DNA of 64,000 nt from Erythrobacter crassostreae (lineage in GTDB: Bacteria > Pseudomonadota > Alphaproteobacteria > Sphingomonadales > Sphingomonadaceae): the NCBI RefSeq assembly GCF_019204045.1, contig NZ_JAGSPC010000001.1, positions 1,674,001 through 1,738,000 on the forward strand, read 5' to 3'. Made by a program: the position numbers and the translations under genes. Below the pieces are notes generated by a model that saw only the letters and a program-made list of their open reading frames with translations, did not search any database and was not told the DNA's origin. Shown here in pieces: positions 8,111-15,841 of this stretch (its first letter is position 1; each line of letters begins with the position of its first letter).

Positions 8111-8598
8111 AAAACATCGAGAGCGCGATTTTGCGCAGTGATGATTGTTTCAACTTTTGATCGCGCCAATTCTATGTCCTCTTTCGGGGCAAAGGTCGTG
8201 GCCGCTTCAGCGGTCAGCAGGTCAAGATCAGCAAGGGCAATTGCAGTATCGCTGCGCATGGCTGTTAAATCGGCCAGTGCGACAAGAGCTCGCTGTCGAT
8301 CATCGCTTTCAATGCTCTTTCCTGCAGCCAGCCTGACAAGCGCTGTGGCGTTAGTTTGTGAGCGCGTGAATCGTCCGTGAGAGGTTTCTGCGCGCGCCAC
8401 GAGATCGTTTAGGTCCTGTGACGTCGCGACCGCCCGAATCGGAGCAGGCTCCTCGGCCTGCAAAGGCGTGAATTGACCCTGTGTCCGTTCAAAGTCGCGT
8501 ATGGCGAGCGAAGGGTATTTGTCGCTTGAGCCCGCGCAGGCGGACAGAAACGTTGCAGCACTTGCTGCGATCAAAACCTTGAAATAACGATGTCTCAT
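8089..8598 (-). CDS. Hypothetical lipoprotein
   Basis: A 169-residue lipoprotein from the ATG at 8598. A short basic start (MRHRYFK) is followed by a hydrophobic stretch and the lipobox LSAC at about residues 18-21. The mature part is helical and alanine-rich with no motif I recognise, and probably faces the periplasm. The gene overlaps the start of the fnr-type gene downstream, so the two may be cotranscribed. A longer start at 8637 would only add 13 residues before the basic signal region and is less likely. Confidence 0.65.
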   Translation of the reverse strand: MRHRYFKVLIAASAATFLSACAGSSDKYPSLAIRDFERTQGQFTPLQAEEPAPIRAVATSQDLNDLVARAETSHGRFTRSQTNATALVRLAAGKSIESDDRQRALVALADLTAMRSDTAIALADLDLLTAEAATTFAPKEDIELARSKVETIITAQNRALDVLWQRLSQ

Positions 8599-8835
8599 CT
8601 TGGCGGGCACGAATATCACGCCGAATTGGCTGCGCAAAGCCAGATAGGCAAAGAGTCTGAAAAAGAGTCGCTTTGAGGACAGATTCTCCGTCAGATAGCG
8701 TTGACTTGCCAGAGTGTTTCCCTTAACGGCACCGTTCTTTCCGGCGCTGCATCTAGGCTGCGCCGCAATGCCGTTCGGTCAATGTGGGTTTTCTTCCGCG
8801 CTGCCGGACACGCCAAGAGATTGAGAGTATAGACC

Positions 8836-9342
8836 ATGTTCGCGATAGTGCGCACAGGTGGCAAGCAATATCGGGTTGCCGCCGGAGACAAGATTGCCGT
8901 TGAAAAGCTCGCTGGAGAAGCCGGCGACACGATCACATTGGGTGACATCCTGATGGCAGGCGAAGGCGATTCGATCGCTGACGCTTCCAAAGTGAGTGTT
9001 TCGGCCGAAATCATCGCTCAAGCGAAGAGCGAGAAAGTCGTCGTTTTCAAAAAGCGTCGTCGCCACAACTACCGCCGTAAGGCTGGTCACCGTCAACAGA
9101 TGACGCTTCTGCGCATCACCGACGTAGGCGAAGGCAAAAAGGCTCCGGCTAAGAAGGCTGCCGCTCCTAAAAAGGAAGCCGCACCGAAAGCTGAAGCCGA
9201 AGCCAAGAAAGCTCCGGCGAAAAAGGCTCCGGCCAAGAAAGCCGCTCCGAAGGCCGCAGCCGATAAAAAGCCTGCAGCCAAGAAAGCACCAGCAAAAAAG
9301 GCACCGGCTAAGAAAGCCGCGCCAAAAGCTGATACGAAGTAA
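8836..9342 (+). CDS. rplU: Large ribosomal subunit protein bL21 with Ala/Lys/Pro tail
   Basis: Ribosomal protein L21, a 23S rRNA-binding protein. Residues 1-105 are the whole conserved L21 domain ([20 protein letters not shown] at the start, [21 protein letters not shown] with the family's basic motif near 75-95). Residues about 107-168 are an added tail of repeated APAKKA-type units, strongly basic and probably disordered. Such tails are known in some alphaproteobacterial L21 proteins; the usual protein has about 100 residues. It lies 12 bases upstream of rpmA in the usual L21-L27 operon. Confidence 0.96.
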   Translation: MFAIVRTGGKQYRVAAGDKIAVEKLAGEAGDTITLGDILMAGEGDSIADASKVSVSAEIIAQAKSEKVVVFKKRRRHNYRRKAGHRQQMTLLRITDVGEGKKAPAKKAAAPKKEAAPKAEAEAKKAPAKKAPAKKAAPKAAADKKPAAKKAPAKKAPAKKAAPKADTK

Positions 9343-9354
9343 GGATCAGGACCC

Positions 9355-9624
9355 ATGGCACATAAGAAAGCAGGCGGTTCATCGCGTAACGGTCGCGACT
9401 CAGCAGGTCGCCGCCTTGGTGTGAAGAAATTCGGCGGTCAGGACGTGATCGGCGGAAACATCCTCGTGCGTCAGCGCGGCACTAAATTCTATCCGGGTAC
9501 CAATGTCGGTATGGGTAAAGATCACACTCTCTTCGCGCTCGGCGAAGGCGTGGTCCGATTCCATAAGGGCAAGCTAGGCCGCAAATTCGTGTCGGTAGAC
9601 ATGATTGCGGAAGCAGCTGAATAA
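9355..9624 (+). CDS. rpmA: Large ribosomal subunit protein bL27
   Basis: Ribosomal protein L27, whose N-terminal tail reaches the peptidyl transferase centre. The 89-residue length and the opening [20 protein letters not shown], then LGVKKFGGQ and [20 protein letters not shown], are diagnostic. It forms an operon with rplU and is followed by a strong terminator. The related GTPase gene (obgE) that often follows is not here; a GNAT gene is next. Confidence 0.97.
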   Translation: MAHKKAGGSSRNGRDSAGRRLGVKKFGGQDVIGGNILVRQRGTKFYPGTNVGMGKDHTLFALGEGVVRFHKGKLGRKFVSVDMIAEAAE

Positions 9625-9690
9625 CCGGACGATTCAAAAACAGGATCGTCCACCGGGGCGGTCCTAGCCGATAACACAATCGGCAGCGTA

Positions 9691-9742
9691 GAGGGAGAAG
9701 GGCCACCCCATTCGGGGGAGCCATCTCCCTCTTCTCGTTTCT
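9691..9742 (+). terminator. Rho-independent terminator of rplU-rpmA
   Basis: GAGGGAGA at 9691-9698 pairs perfectly with TCTCCCTC at 9724-9731. The inner GGCCACCCC and GGGGGAGCC arms extend the stem around an ATTC loop. A pyrimidine-rich tract with TTCTCGTTTCT follows. The position, about 65 bases after rpmA, fits the end of the ribosomal protein operon. Confidence 0.8.
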
Positions 9743-9849
9743 CCCTCGAAAATCCGTGGAGCGATAAAGTTTCACGGCAACGAAATTGTCATGCAGCCCG
9801 CCTATCGGCGCGGTGAGGGGCAATTGAGTTCTCGCTTGGGAGAAGAATT

Positions 9850-10395
9850 GTGTTCCATCGTAGCGACAGATTGCTGCTCAGACCCATCTGGCCAGAGGAT
9901 TGGCAAGGCGTGCTTTCGGGCATTGCCGATGAAGGTGTCGTGCGAAATCTAGCCAGCGCCCCGTGGCCCTACGCCGCCGAGGATGCGCGCAAATTCGTAT
10001 CGCTCCCGATTGATCCGATGTTTCCGCGATTTCTGATCACCCGCGCACGCGATGCGCAGGTTGTCGGCTGCATCGGCATAGATGCGATGGATGACGATGC
10101 CGGTGTGATCGAGCTCGGATATTGGATCGCCCGCCCATATTGGGGTCAGGGTTTTGCGACCGAGGCTGGCGCCGCGGCGCTGAAAGTCGCACGAGCGCTT
10201 GGTCATCAAAATCTGGTTGCTTCGCATTTCCTCGACAATCCTGCATCGGGCGCGGTTTTGCGCAAGCTTGGTTTTAAGCCGACTGGCCGCGTTGTGGAAC
10301 GTCATTCCTGCGGCCGCGGCGAAGATGCACCGACGGCCGAATATGAGCTCTCGCTGCGCGACCTATTGGACGAGAGTGTCTCTGTGGCGGCTTGA
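9850..10395 (+). CDS. GNAT family N-acetyltransferase (RimJ/RimL type)
   Basis: A 181-residue acetyltransferase of the RimJ/RimL subgroup, which uses acetyl-CoA to acetylate amino groups of proteins or small molecules. The opening (RLLLRPIWPEDW), the acetyl-CoA loop region (YWIARPYWGQGFATEA, near residue 100) and the C-terminal VASHFLDNPASGAVLRKLGFK are the three classic family blocks. It starts at GTG, with GGGAGAAG about seven bases upstream as ribosome site. The substrate cannot be deduced. A terminator follows directly. Confidence 0.85.
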   Translation: MFHRSDRLLLRPIWPEDWQGVLSGIADEGVVRNLASAPWPYAAEDARKFVSLPIDPMFPRFLITRARDAQVVGCIGIDAMDDDAGVIELGYWIARPYWGQGFATEAGAAALKVARALGHQNLVASHFLDNPASGAVLRKLGFKPTGRVVERHSCGRGEDAPTAEYELSLRDLLDESVSVAA

Positions 10396-10421
10396 TTTCG
10401 CTCGTCTCTATATAGTCCCAA

Positions 10422-10460
10422 CGCCCCGGCCTCTCTTCAGAGCGCCGGGGCTTCTGGTTT
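10422..10460 (+). terminator. Rho-independent terminator after the GNAT gene
   Basis: GCCCCGGC at 10423-10430 pairs perfectly with GCCGGGGC at 10444-10451 around a CTCTCTTCAGAGC loop, followed by TTCTGGTTT. It separates the acetyltransferase from the TetR-type gene. Confidence 0.7.
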
Positions 10461-10512
10461 GCCGCTTCGTCCGCTTGTTCAACGCTGCGGTTTTCACTAG
10501 GGATATTGTGGT

Positions 10513-11109
10513 ATGACAAGCCGCAAAAGATTAACGCCCGAAGAGTCCCGTAAGTCTGCTCTCCAAGCGGCGCGCGCGCTGCTGATTGAGACAGGGCCCC
10601 AGTCGGTGACTTTGAAGGCTGTCGCCTCGCGTATTGGCCGGACACACGCCAATCTGTTGCATCATTTCGGTTCTGCATCTGGCCTGCAAAAGGCGCTTGC
10701 AGAGCATCTTGCGAAGACCGTCTGCGAAACCATTATTGAGGCTGTTCATGCGAGCAGGGCGGGCCTTGGCTCGGCACGCGAAGTGGTGGACCTCGCATTC
10801 GATGCCTTTGACCGCGAAGGCGCAGGCGCGCTGACCAGTTGGATGCTGCTCACCGGGAACGAGGATGCGCTAAACCCGATTATCAGCACAATTCACGAGC
10901 TGGTTGACGAGATTGCACCCGGTGAGGCGGATCACTCCGGTGATGAAATGCACGTCCATAAGGACACGCTCAGTCTTGTGTTGCTCGCATTGGGAGATGC
11001 GCTAATCGGCGGGGCGCTGGCGAAATCGCTCGGTCTGCCGCGCGATACAGCTCGCGAACGCGCTGCTGCCAATCTTGAGGCTTCAATGGCGCAGCATTAC
11101 CAGCGCTAA
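10513..11109 (+). CDS. TetR family transcriptional regulator
   Basis: A 198-residue TetR/AcrR-type repressor. The N-terminal DNA-binding region (residues about 10-60) shows ALLIETGPQSVTLKAVASRIGRTHANLLHHFGS, the helix-turn-helix of the family with the closing LxxHF position normally YYHF. The C-terminal ligand domain has no recognisable signature. It lies next to the convergent YgfZ gene, two bases apart, and its target is unknown. The N-terminal half is a firm match. Confidence 0.85.
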   Translation: MTSRKRLTPEESRKSALQAARALLIETGPQSVTLKAVASRIGRTHANLLHHFGSASGLQKALAEHLAKTVCETIIEAVHASRAGLGSAREVVDLAFDAFDREGAGALTSWMLLTGNEDALNPIISTIHELVDEIAPGEADHSGDEMHVHKDTLSLVLLALGDALIGGALAKSLGLPRDTARERAAANLEASMAQHYQR

Positions 11110-11110
11110 G

Positions 11111-11842
11111 TTATTCGGTCAGGCCTGCGCTCTGCCAGTCGGGCAAGCTCGCAGGGTCAAGATCGGCAACCCGCAAGTGATCCACCGCTAGTCCGAGATC
11201 TGGATAGATCGCCTTGCGCCGTTTCTCTTCTGAAGCATCAAAGGGCACAACAACCAGACGGCGATTGACCTTCTGCCGCCAGCTCATCCGCGCGGTGTTT
11301 TCTTGACCGATATAGCAGCCTTTTGCGAAGCTCACGCCGTTTAGCTCGACCGCGTTGGTCTCCAGCCAAAGAATATCGGCAAGATCGCTGCGTCCCTCTG
11401 GAACACCAAGCGACAATCGATGTGCTTGATAGTCCGCATCGCCGTTTACTGCCTCTGTCGCTTTTGAAACACCGCGATAGCCCAAAGCAGCCAGTCGCGG
11501 ATCAGCTATCGCGCCATCGAACGCCGTGTCGCTCCAGTATACGGCTAAAGTCTCGTCTCGGGCGATCTCAATCTTACGGCGCAACCGATAGAGCGAGAGC
11601 CGCTTTGCAAGGTCATCGGCAGCATTCGCTTCGCAATCGAGCAGCAATGCGCCGTCTTCACCAGACCATACGAAAAAGTCGAACATCGCTTTGCCTTGGG
11701 CGGACAGCAGAGCGGCGTAGACGGGTAAATCGCCGCTCACGTCATTAGTGACGAGGCCTTGCAGAAATCCACGGACATCTTCGCTTGCATCGGTTGGAGC
11801 CAAGCGGACGATTGCGCGATTGCTTAGGTTCTTTGCGGTCAC
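11111..11842 (-). CDS. ygfZ: YgfZ/CAF17 family folate-binding protein
   Basis: A 243-residue member of the GcvT-like YgfZ family, which uses a folate to help assemble or repair iron-sulphur clusters such as that of MiaB. The family signature KGCYIGQE is at about residues 182-189, with the conserved cysteine. FLQGLVTNDVS near the N-terminus and MFDFFVWSGEDG are also typical. It follows the ATP-grasp gene by a one-base gap and is probably cotranscribed with it. Convergent with the TetR gene. Confidence 0.9.
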   Translation of the reverse strand: MTAKNLSNRAIVRLAPTDASEDVRGFLQGLVTNDVSGDLPVYAALLSAQGKAMFDFFVWSGEDGALLLDCEANAADDLAKRLSLYRLRRKIEIARDETLAVYWSDTAFDGAIADPRLAALGYRGVSKATEAVNGDADYQAHRLSLGVPEGRSDLADILWLETNAVELNGVSFAKGCYIGQENTARMSWRQKVNRRLVVVPFDASEEKRRKAIYPDLGLAVDHLRVADLDPASLPDWQSAGLTE

Positions 11843-11843
11843 T

Positions 11844-12743
11844 TCACGATATCCGTTTTGCTATAGCTTGGGCAAGCCGTGGGCCCAGTTCAGGTCCCTG
11901 TTCGGGATATAGATAGGGTTCGATCAGCTCGGCTTCCATAACCATCAGCGCGCCGTCCTCTGCGCGTAGCATATCAATGCGGGCGTAGAGCGGAGTGGAG
12001 AATGGCAGCGCCGCGACAATTGCAGCCGCGGCACCCGCTTCTGCTGCAGTCGGTTGGTGGACTTCTTCCGAACCGCCATAGAGCGATTGAATCCGGTAGT
12101 CGCCTTTCGCAGGCAGCTTGCGGAGAACATGGCTCAATTCGCCATCTATAAAGACAAAGCTCAGCTCGCCTTCTTCTGCAATCGCCGGAAGGAAGGGTTG
12201 CAGCATCGCAGCATGGGCAAAATTCCAATTGGCATCGGGCAGCGATCCTTTCGAAATCAACTCCTGACCGAGGGCGCCTGCACCAATCTGGCGTTTGACC
12301 ACGATACGGTCGGTATCGAACACTTCCATTGCCTCAAGCGCGCCTTCAGCTGTCACGGCCTTTCGCCACAACGTTGGAATGGTGCGAGCGCCTTTGTCAC
12401 CAAGGTCGCGCAGATATGTTTTTGTCGCATTCCAGCGAACCAGGTCAGGTGGATTGCAAACCTTGATCCCGTTTGCCGCCAAGGCATCAAGTTTGCCCAG
12501 AAACGCCTCGGGTTTGTCCTGATAGTTCCATGATGAACCAAGCAGCACCAATGCAATGCCTTCGAACGCTTCGATGGGCGCCTCCCAATCGATCACGCAC
12601 AAATCCAACCCTTGCGCGGCAAACGCCGGTTCAAACGCGGCAATCATCAGGTCATGTTCAAACGCGTCACCACGTCGTTCGCCAGATCCCCCCAATGCTT
12701 CAGGCAGAGTGGTTTCGCAGGCAAGAAATCCGATTTTAGTCAT
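11844..12743 (-). CDS. ATP-grasp domain protein
   Basis: A 299-residue ATP-grasp enzyme: ligases of this fold couple ATP to carboxylate-amine or similar bond formation. The N-terminal part (MTKIGFLACETTLPE, then CVIDWEAPIEAFEG) is the pre-grasp region. The nucleotide-binding stretch is around TDRIVVKRQIGAGALGQEL (residues about 145-165). LQPFLPAIAEEGELSFVFIDGELSHVL and the Mg-binding region (DGALMVMEAELIEPYLY) follow. The substrate is unknown; this subgroup is commonly labelled only as RimK-like. It is divergent from pyrC (65-base gap) and upstream of ygfZ. Confidence 0.75.
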   Translation of the reverse strand: MTKIGFLACETTLPEALGGSGERRGDAFEHDLMIAAFEPAFAAQGLDLCVIDWEAPIEAFEGIALVLLGSSWNYQDKPEAFLGKLDALAANGIKVCNPPDLVRWNATKTYLRDLGDKGARTIPTLWRKAVTAEGALEAMEVFDTDRIVVKRQIGAGALGQELISKGSLPDANWNFAHAAMLQPFLPAIAEEGELSFVFIDGELSHVLRKLPAKGDYRIQSLYGGSEEVHQPTAAEAGAAAAIVAALPFSTPLYARIDMLRAEDGALMVMEAELIEPYLYPEQGPELGPRLAQAIAKRIS

Positions 12744-12808
12744 ACAAAGCCCTTTATGGATGTCCGACAGGGCTGGAAAGACTTTCCGTGCCAGACTAGG
12801 GAATCGTC

Positions 12809-13846
12809 ATGACTGATACGCTCACAATTCGCCGCCCTGATGACTGGCACCTGCATTTCCGCGACGGTGATATCATGCGCGGTGTTGTTCCTTACACAGC
12901 GCGTCAGTTTGGGCGGGCGATTGTGATGCCGAACCTGACGCCTCCGGTAACGACAGCGAATTTGGCGGCGGAATATCGCGAACGGATTGTCGCGGCAGTG
13001 CCTGCCGGAGTGGACTTTACGCCGCTGATGACGTGCTATCTCACCGATACGACCGATCCGGATGATCTGGCGCGCGGGTTTGCTGAGGGGGTCTTTACCG
13101 CTGCCAAGCTCTATCCTGCCAATGCTACGACGAATTCAGCGCATGGCGTGAGCGATTTGGCCAAGATTTATCTGGTGCTTGAGGGGATGGAGGCTGAGGG
13201 CATTGTGCTGTGTATTCACGGCGAAGTGACGGATCACGACATAGATGTGTTCGACCGCGAGGCGGAATTTATAGAACGCCACATGCGCGCGATTGTTCGC
13301 GATTTTCCAAAGCTTAAGATCGTCTTTGAGCACATTACGACAGCCGATGCAGTGGCTTTTGTGGAAGAATGCGGACCCAATGTCGCAGCGACAATTACGC
13401 CGCAGCATCTCCATATCAATCGCAACGCGATGCTGGTGGGCGGAATCCAGCCGCACAATTATTGCCTGCCTGTCGCCAAGCGTGAAACCCACCGGCTTGC
13501 CCTGCGCAAAGCGGCAACCTCTGGTTCATCGAAGTTCTTCCTCGGCACCGACAGCGCGCCGCATCTTCGCGGTGACAAAGAAAGCGCTTGCGGCTGTGCT
13601 GGTATTTTTGGCGCGCCTTATGCGATCGAAAGTTATTGTATTGTGTTCGATGAAGAAGACGCGCTGGAGCATCTGGAAGCGTTTGCATCGCTAAATGGGC
13701 CGGCGTTTTACGGCCTGCCGGTGAATGAAGAGACCATTACGCTTGAGCGAGCGGACGTCGCGGTACCTGAAGAGCTCGATCTTGCCGGGCAAACCATTGT
13801 GCCTTGGCATGGCGGGCAAACGATTGGCTGGCGGATCGCCGACTAA
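12809..13846 (+). CDS. pyrC: Dihydroorotase
   Basis: Class II dihydroorotase that closes N-carbamoyl-aspartate to dihydroorotate in pyrimidine synthesis. The 345-residue length is normal. The binuclear zinc site shows DWHLHFRDG (HxH, residues 12-19) and the carboxylated lysine in AAKLYPANATTNS, near residue 99. CIHGEV and FEHITT give further ligands, and GTDSAPH supplies the catalytic aspartate. The four terminal bases overlap the end of the convergent rarD gene. Confidence 0.97.
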   Translation: MTDTLTIRRPDDWHLHFRDGDIMRGVVPYTARQFGRAIVMPNLTPPVTTANLAAEYRERIVAAVPAGVDFTPLMTCYLTDTTDPDDLARGFAEGVFTAAKLYPANATTNSAHGVSDLAKIYLVLEGMEAEGIVLCIHGEVTDHDIDVFDREAEFIERHMRAIVRDFPKLKIVFEHITTADAVAFVEECGPNVAATITPQHLHINRNAMLVGGIQPHNYCLPVAKRETHRLALRKAATSGSSKFFLGTDSAPHLRGDKESACGCAGIFGAPYAIESYCIVFDEEDALEHLEAFASLNGPAFYGLPVNEETITLERADVAVPEELDLAGQTIVPWHGGQTIGWRIAD

Positions 13847-14763
13847 GCCGCCGCTTTGGCTTTTCGGCTTCTCGCCCAAAGGTCGAACAAAAAGATCGCC
13901 ACCGCTGTCCAGATGAGCAGGAAACTGCCAAGTTGAACGGGGCGCAATTCCTCGCCGAAGACGGTCAGGCCGAGCAGAAACACAATCGTTGGCGCGAGAT
14001 ACTGGATGAAACCAAGCGTTGAATAATTCATCCGCTTGGCTGCAATTGCGAACAGCAACAGCGGCACCGCTGTTACCACGCCCGAAAACACTATCGCGGC
14101 GCTCAAAAACCAATCATTGCCAAAGGCTGATCCGGCGGGTGTCTGAGCATACCACCAGGCAATACCCGCAGCCGGAATTAGAAGGATCGCACTCTCGATT
14201 GTCAGGCCGGGAAGCGACCCGACAGGAACCTGTTTCCTTACAATCCCATACAGCCCAAAGCTGAAAGCGAGACTCAGGCTGATCCAAAGAGTTGTCAGCG
14301 CGCCAGCTGCCAACAAGGCAACCGCTGTCAGGGCGATTGCCACAGCCAGCCATTGCCGCTTCGACAGTTTCTCACCCAGCAACAGCGTGCCAAGCAGCAC
14401 ATTCAGCAGCGGATTGAGGTAGTATCCAAGGCTCGCGGCGTAGACCTGATTTTCCATGATCGCCCAAATATAGACGAACCAGTTGATCGCGATCAGCAGG
14501 GCACTGGCAAACAGGGCGAGCAATGTTCGGCGGTTCGTCAACGCCTCTTTCAGCGCGGGAAACTGCTTTCGCAGCGCGACGATCGCAAGGCAAAACGGCA
14601 GGGTCCAAATGATCCGCCAGCCGACGAATTCGAACGGCGGTACGCTCGTGACCAGCAGCAGATAGAGCGGCAGAAACCCCCACATCAGATACGCTGCGAG
14701 CGCTGCCGGTAGGCCGGAAGGTTCTGCTTCGCTGTTTGCGGGGGTGGGAGCGGGTGTCGCCAT
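13843..14763 (-). CDS. rarD: EamA family transporter RarD
   Basis: A 306-residue DMT/EamA superfamily inner-membrane protein with about ten hydrophobic segments in two EamA repeats. LAAYLMWGFLPLYLLLV, EFVGWRIIWTLPFC and NQVYAASLGYYLNPLLNVLLG are RarD signatures; the family is named for chloramphenicol sensitivity but its substrate is not settled. It has only a three-codon overlap with convergent pyrC. The start is the ATG at 14763 following the ncRNA-like intergenic region on the opposite strand. Confidence 0.9.
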   Translation of the reverse strand: MATPAPTPANSEAEPSGLPAALAAYLMWGFLPLYLLLVTSVPPFEFVGWRIIWTLPFCLAIVALRKQFPALKEALTNRRTLLALFASALLIAINWFVYIWAIMENQVYAASLGYYLNPLLNVLLGTLLLGEKLSKRQWLAVAIALTAVALLAAGALTTLWISLSLAFSFGLYGIVRKQVPVGSLPGLTIESAILLIPAAGIAWWYAQTPAGSAFGNDWFLSAAIVFSGVVTAVPLLLFAIAAKRMNYSTLGFIQYLAPTIVFLLGLTVFGEELRPVQLGSFLLIWTAVAIFLFDLWARSRKAKAAA

Positions 14764-14830
14764 GGAGCACGGCCCGTAGGCTTCGCGCGCAATGAGCGCA
14801 AGCGGCGGCGCGCTTTACAGCGCGTTGCAA

Positions 14831-15040
14831 CGCTGAACCGACCCTTTCGCCCTCGATTGCAGACCGTTCAGGTTTGATAGCTTATACATGAACAGATCAA
14901 TCGAGGGGCGCGCGGCAATCCCACCTACGCTGCGCGCCTTCTCCTCCCTACTTGGGCCTACCCACCAAGGGCCTGAGCGCGGTTCCACCACCGCGGAAGG
15001 CGCTCCCATGTCTTTGCGACATGGGGGCGTTTTCATTTTG
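14831..15040 (+). ncRNA. Candidate structured small RNA with terminal hairpin, family unassigned
   Basis: The 325-base gap 14764-15088 holds a string of strong pairings on the + strand. GCCCTCGATTG (14850-14860) pairs with CAATCGAGGGGC (14898-14909), enclosing GTTCA/TGAAC. GCGCGC (14908-14913) pairs with GCGCGC (14932-14937), and CTTGG pairs with CCAAG near 14951-14970. GAGCGC (14975-14980) pairs with GCGCTC (15000-15005). A last stem CCCATGTC-TTTGC-GACATGGG is followed by TTTTCATTTT. This looks like a transcribed non-coding RNA, or a leader of the downstream lipoprotein gene. Motifs such as CCAAGGGCCTG recall the 6S RNA 3' half, but I cannot confirm that family. Rows 14764-14830 show nothing further. 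Confidence 0.5.
15001..15039 (+). terminator. Strong rho-independent terminator
   Basis: An eight-pair perfect stem (CCCATGTC at 15005-15012, GACATGGG at 15018-15025) with a TTTGC loop extends outward as CGCT/GGCG, then TTTTCATTTT. It ends the candidate RNA just upstream, 50 bases before the ATG of the next gene. Confidence 0.85.
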
Positions 15041-15088
15041 TCCGCTCATGATAGCGATTATTAACCTTGTTGCGGCAAAAGGGCGGAC

Positions 15089-15823
15089 ATGTTCTCGCGA
15101 CAATTCCGCCTCGGCCTAATCAGCGCGCCAGCCTTAATGGGTTTGGCGCTGTCTGCCTGTGGTTCTGAGGTCGAACCCGAAGTCACCGAAAGCGTCGTTG
15201 CGACCGATCCCCTGATGGCGCGCGCGCTTAACGATCCGCTTATGGTCGATCCCGACCTTGCCTATCGCAACGAAGCGAACGCCGCGCTTACAGTTCGGTA
15301 TGATCATGCCTTGCCGCCTTTGGTCGCGACTGACGAGCTTGCCAATCAGGCACGCGAAGCTGCACGCGTGGAATTGCTCGCGGACGGACAGATTCCCCCG
15401 TTACCATTTCCGTCTAGCGAAGGTGGTGCTGGTGATCTTTCAAACCTGACCACTGCCGACGCCATTTTTAATGCCGTTGGCGGGCCACAGGAATGCGCGA
15501 GCGCTCTTGAGGCAGGTTTAAATTGGTCTGTCGATATGCCGGGCCCCTCCTCGATTATGCCGCACGGTATGGTGCAACAGGCCGCTGGTGTAGCGAGCGG
15601 AAACTGCAACGCCCGGATTGTGCGCTATGTCACTCCGGTCGATATTGACGATGCGTTGGGATACCATTTTGCCCGCGCAGACCGCGCAAGGCTGCGTCCG
15701 GCAATTTATGAAGCGCCGGAGAAGTCAGTCGTTGGCGATGGCCGCACAGAACATCTGGTCGCCCATGTTCGTGAAGGACCAGGCGGAATGACCGCAGTCG
15801 ATCTCATCTACTGGACCAAATAG
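15089..15823 (+). CDS. Hypothetical lipoprotein
   Basis: A 244-residue lipoprotein with the lipobox LSAC at residues 21-24 after a basic N-terminus (MFSRQFR). The body has no domain I recognise; four cysteines after the lipobox region (ECAS, NCNAR and others) could form disulphides. PLMARALNDPLMVDPDLAYRNEAN looks like a conserved repeated DPLM segment. It is downstream of the strong terminator at 15001-15039, so it may have its own promoter or depend on readthrough. Periplasmic-facing function is likely but unknown. Confidence 0.65.
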   Translation: MFSRQFRLGLISAPALMGLALSACGSEVEPEVTESVVATDPLMARALNDPLMVDPDLAYRNEANAALTVRYDHALPPLVATDELANQAREAARVELLADGQIPPLPFPSSEGGAGDLSNLTTADAIFNAVGGPQECASALEAGLNWSVDMPGPSSIMPHGMVQQAAGVASGNCNARIVRYVTPVDIDDALGYHFARADRARLRPAIYEAPEKSVVGDGRTEHLVAHVREGPGGMTAVDLIYWTK

Positions 15824-15841
15824 GCCGAAATTTCAGGTTGC

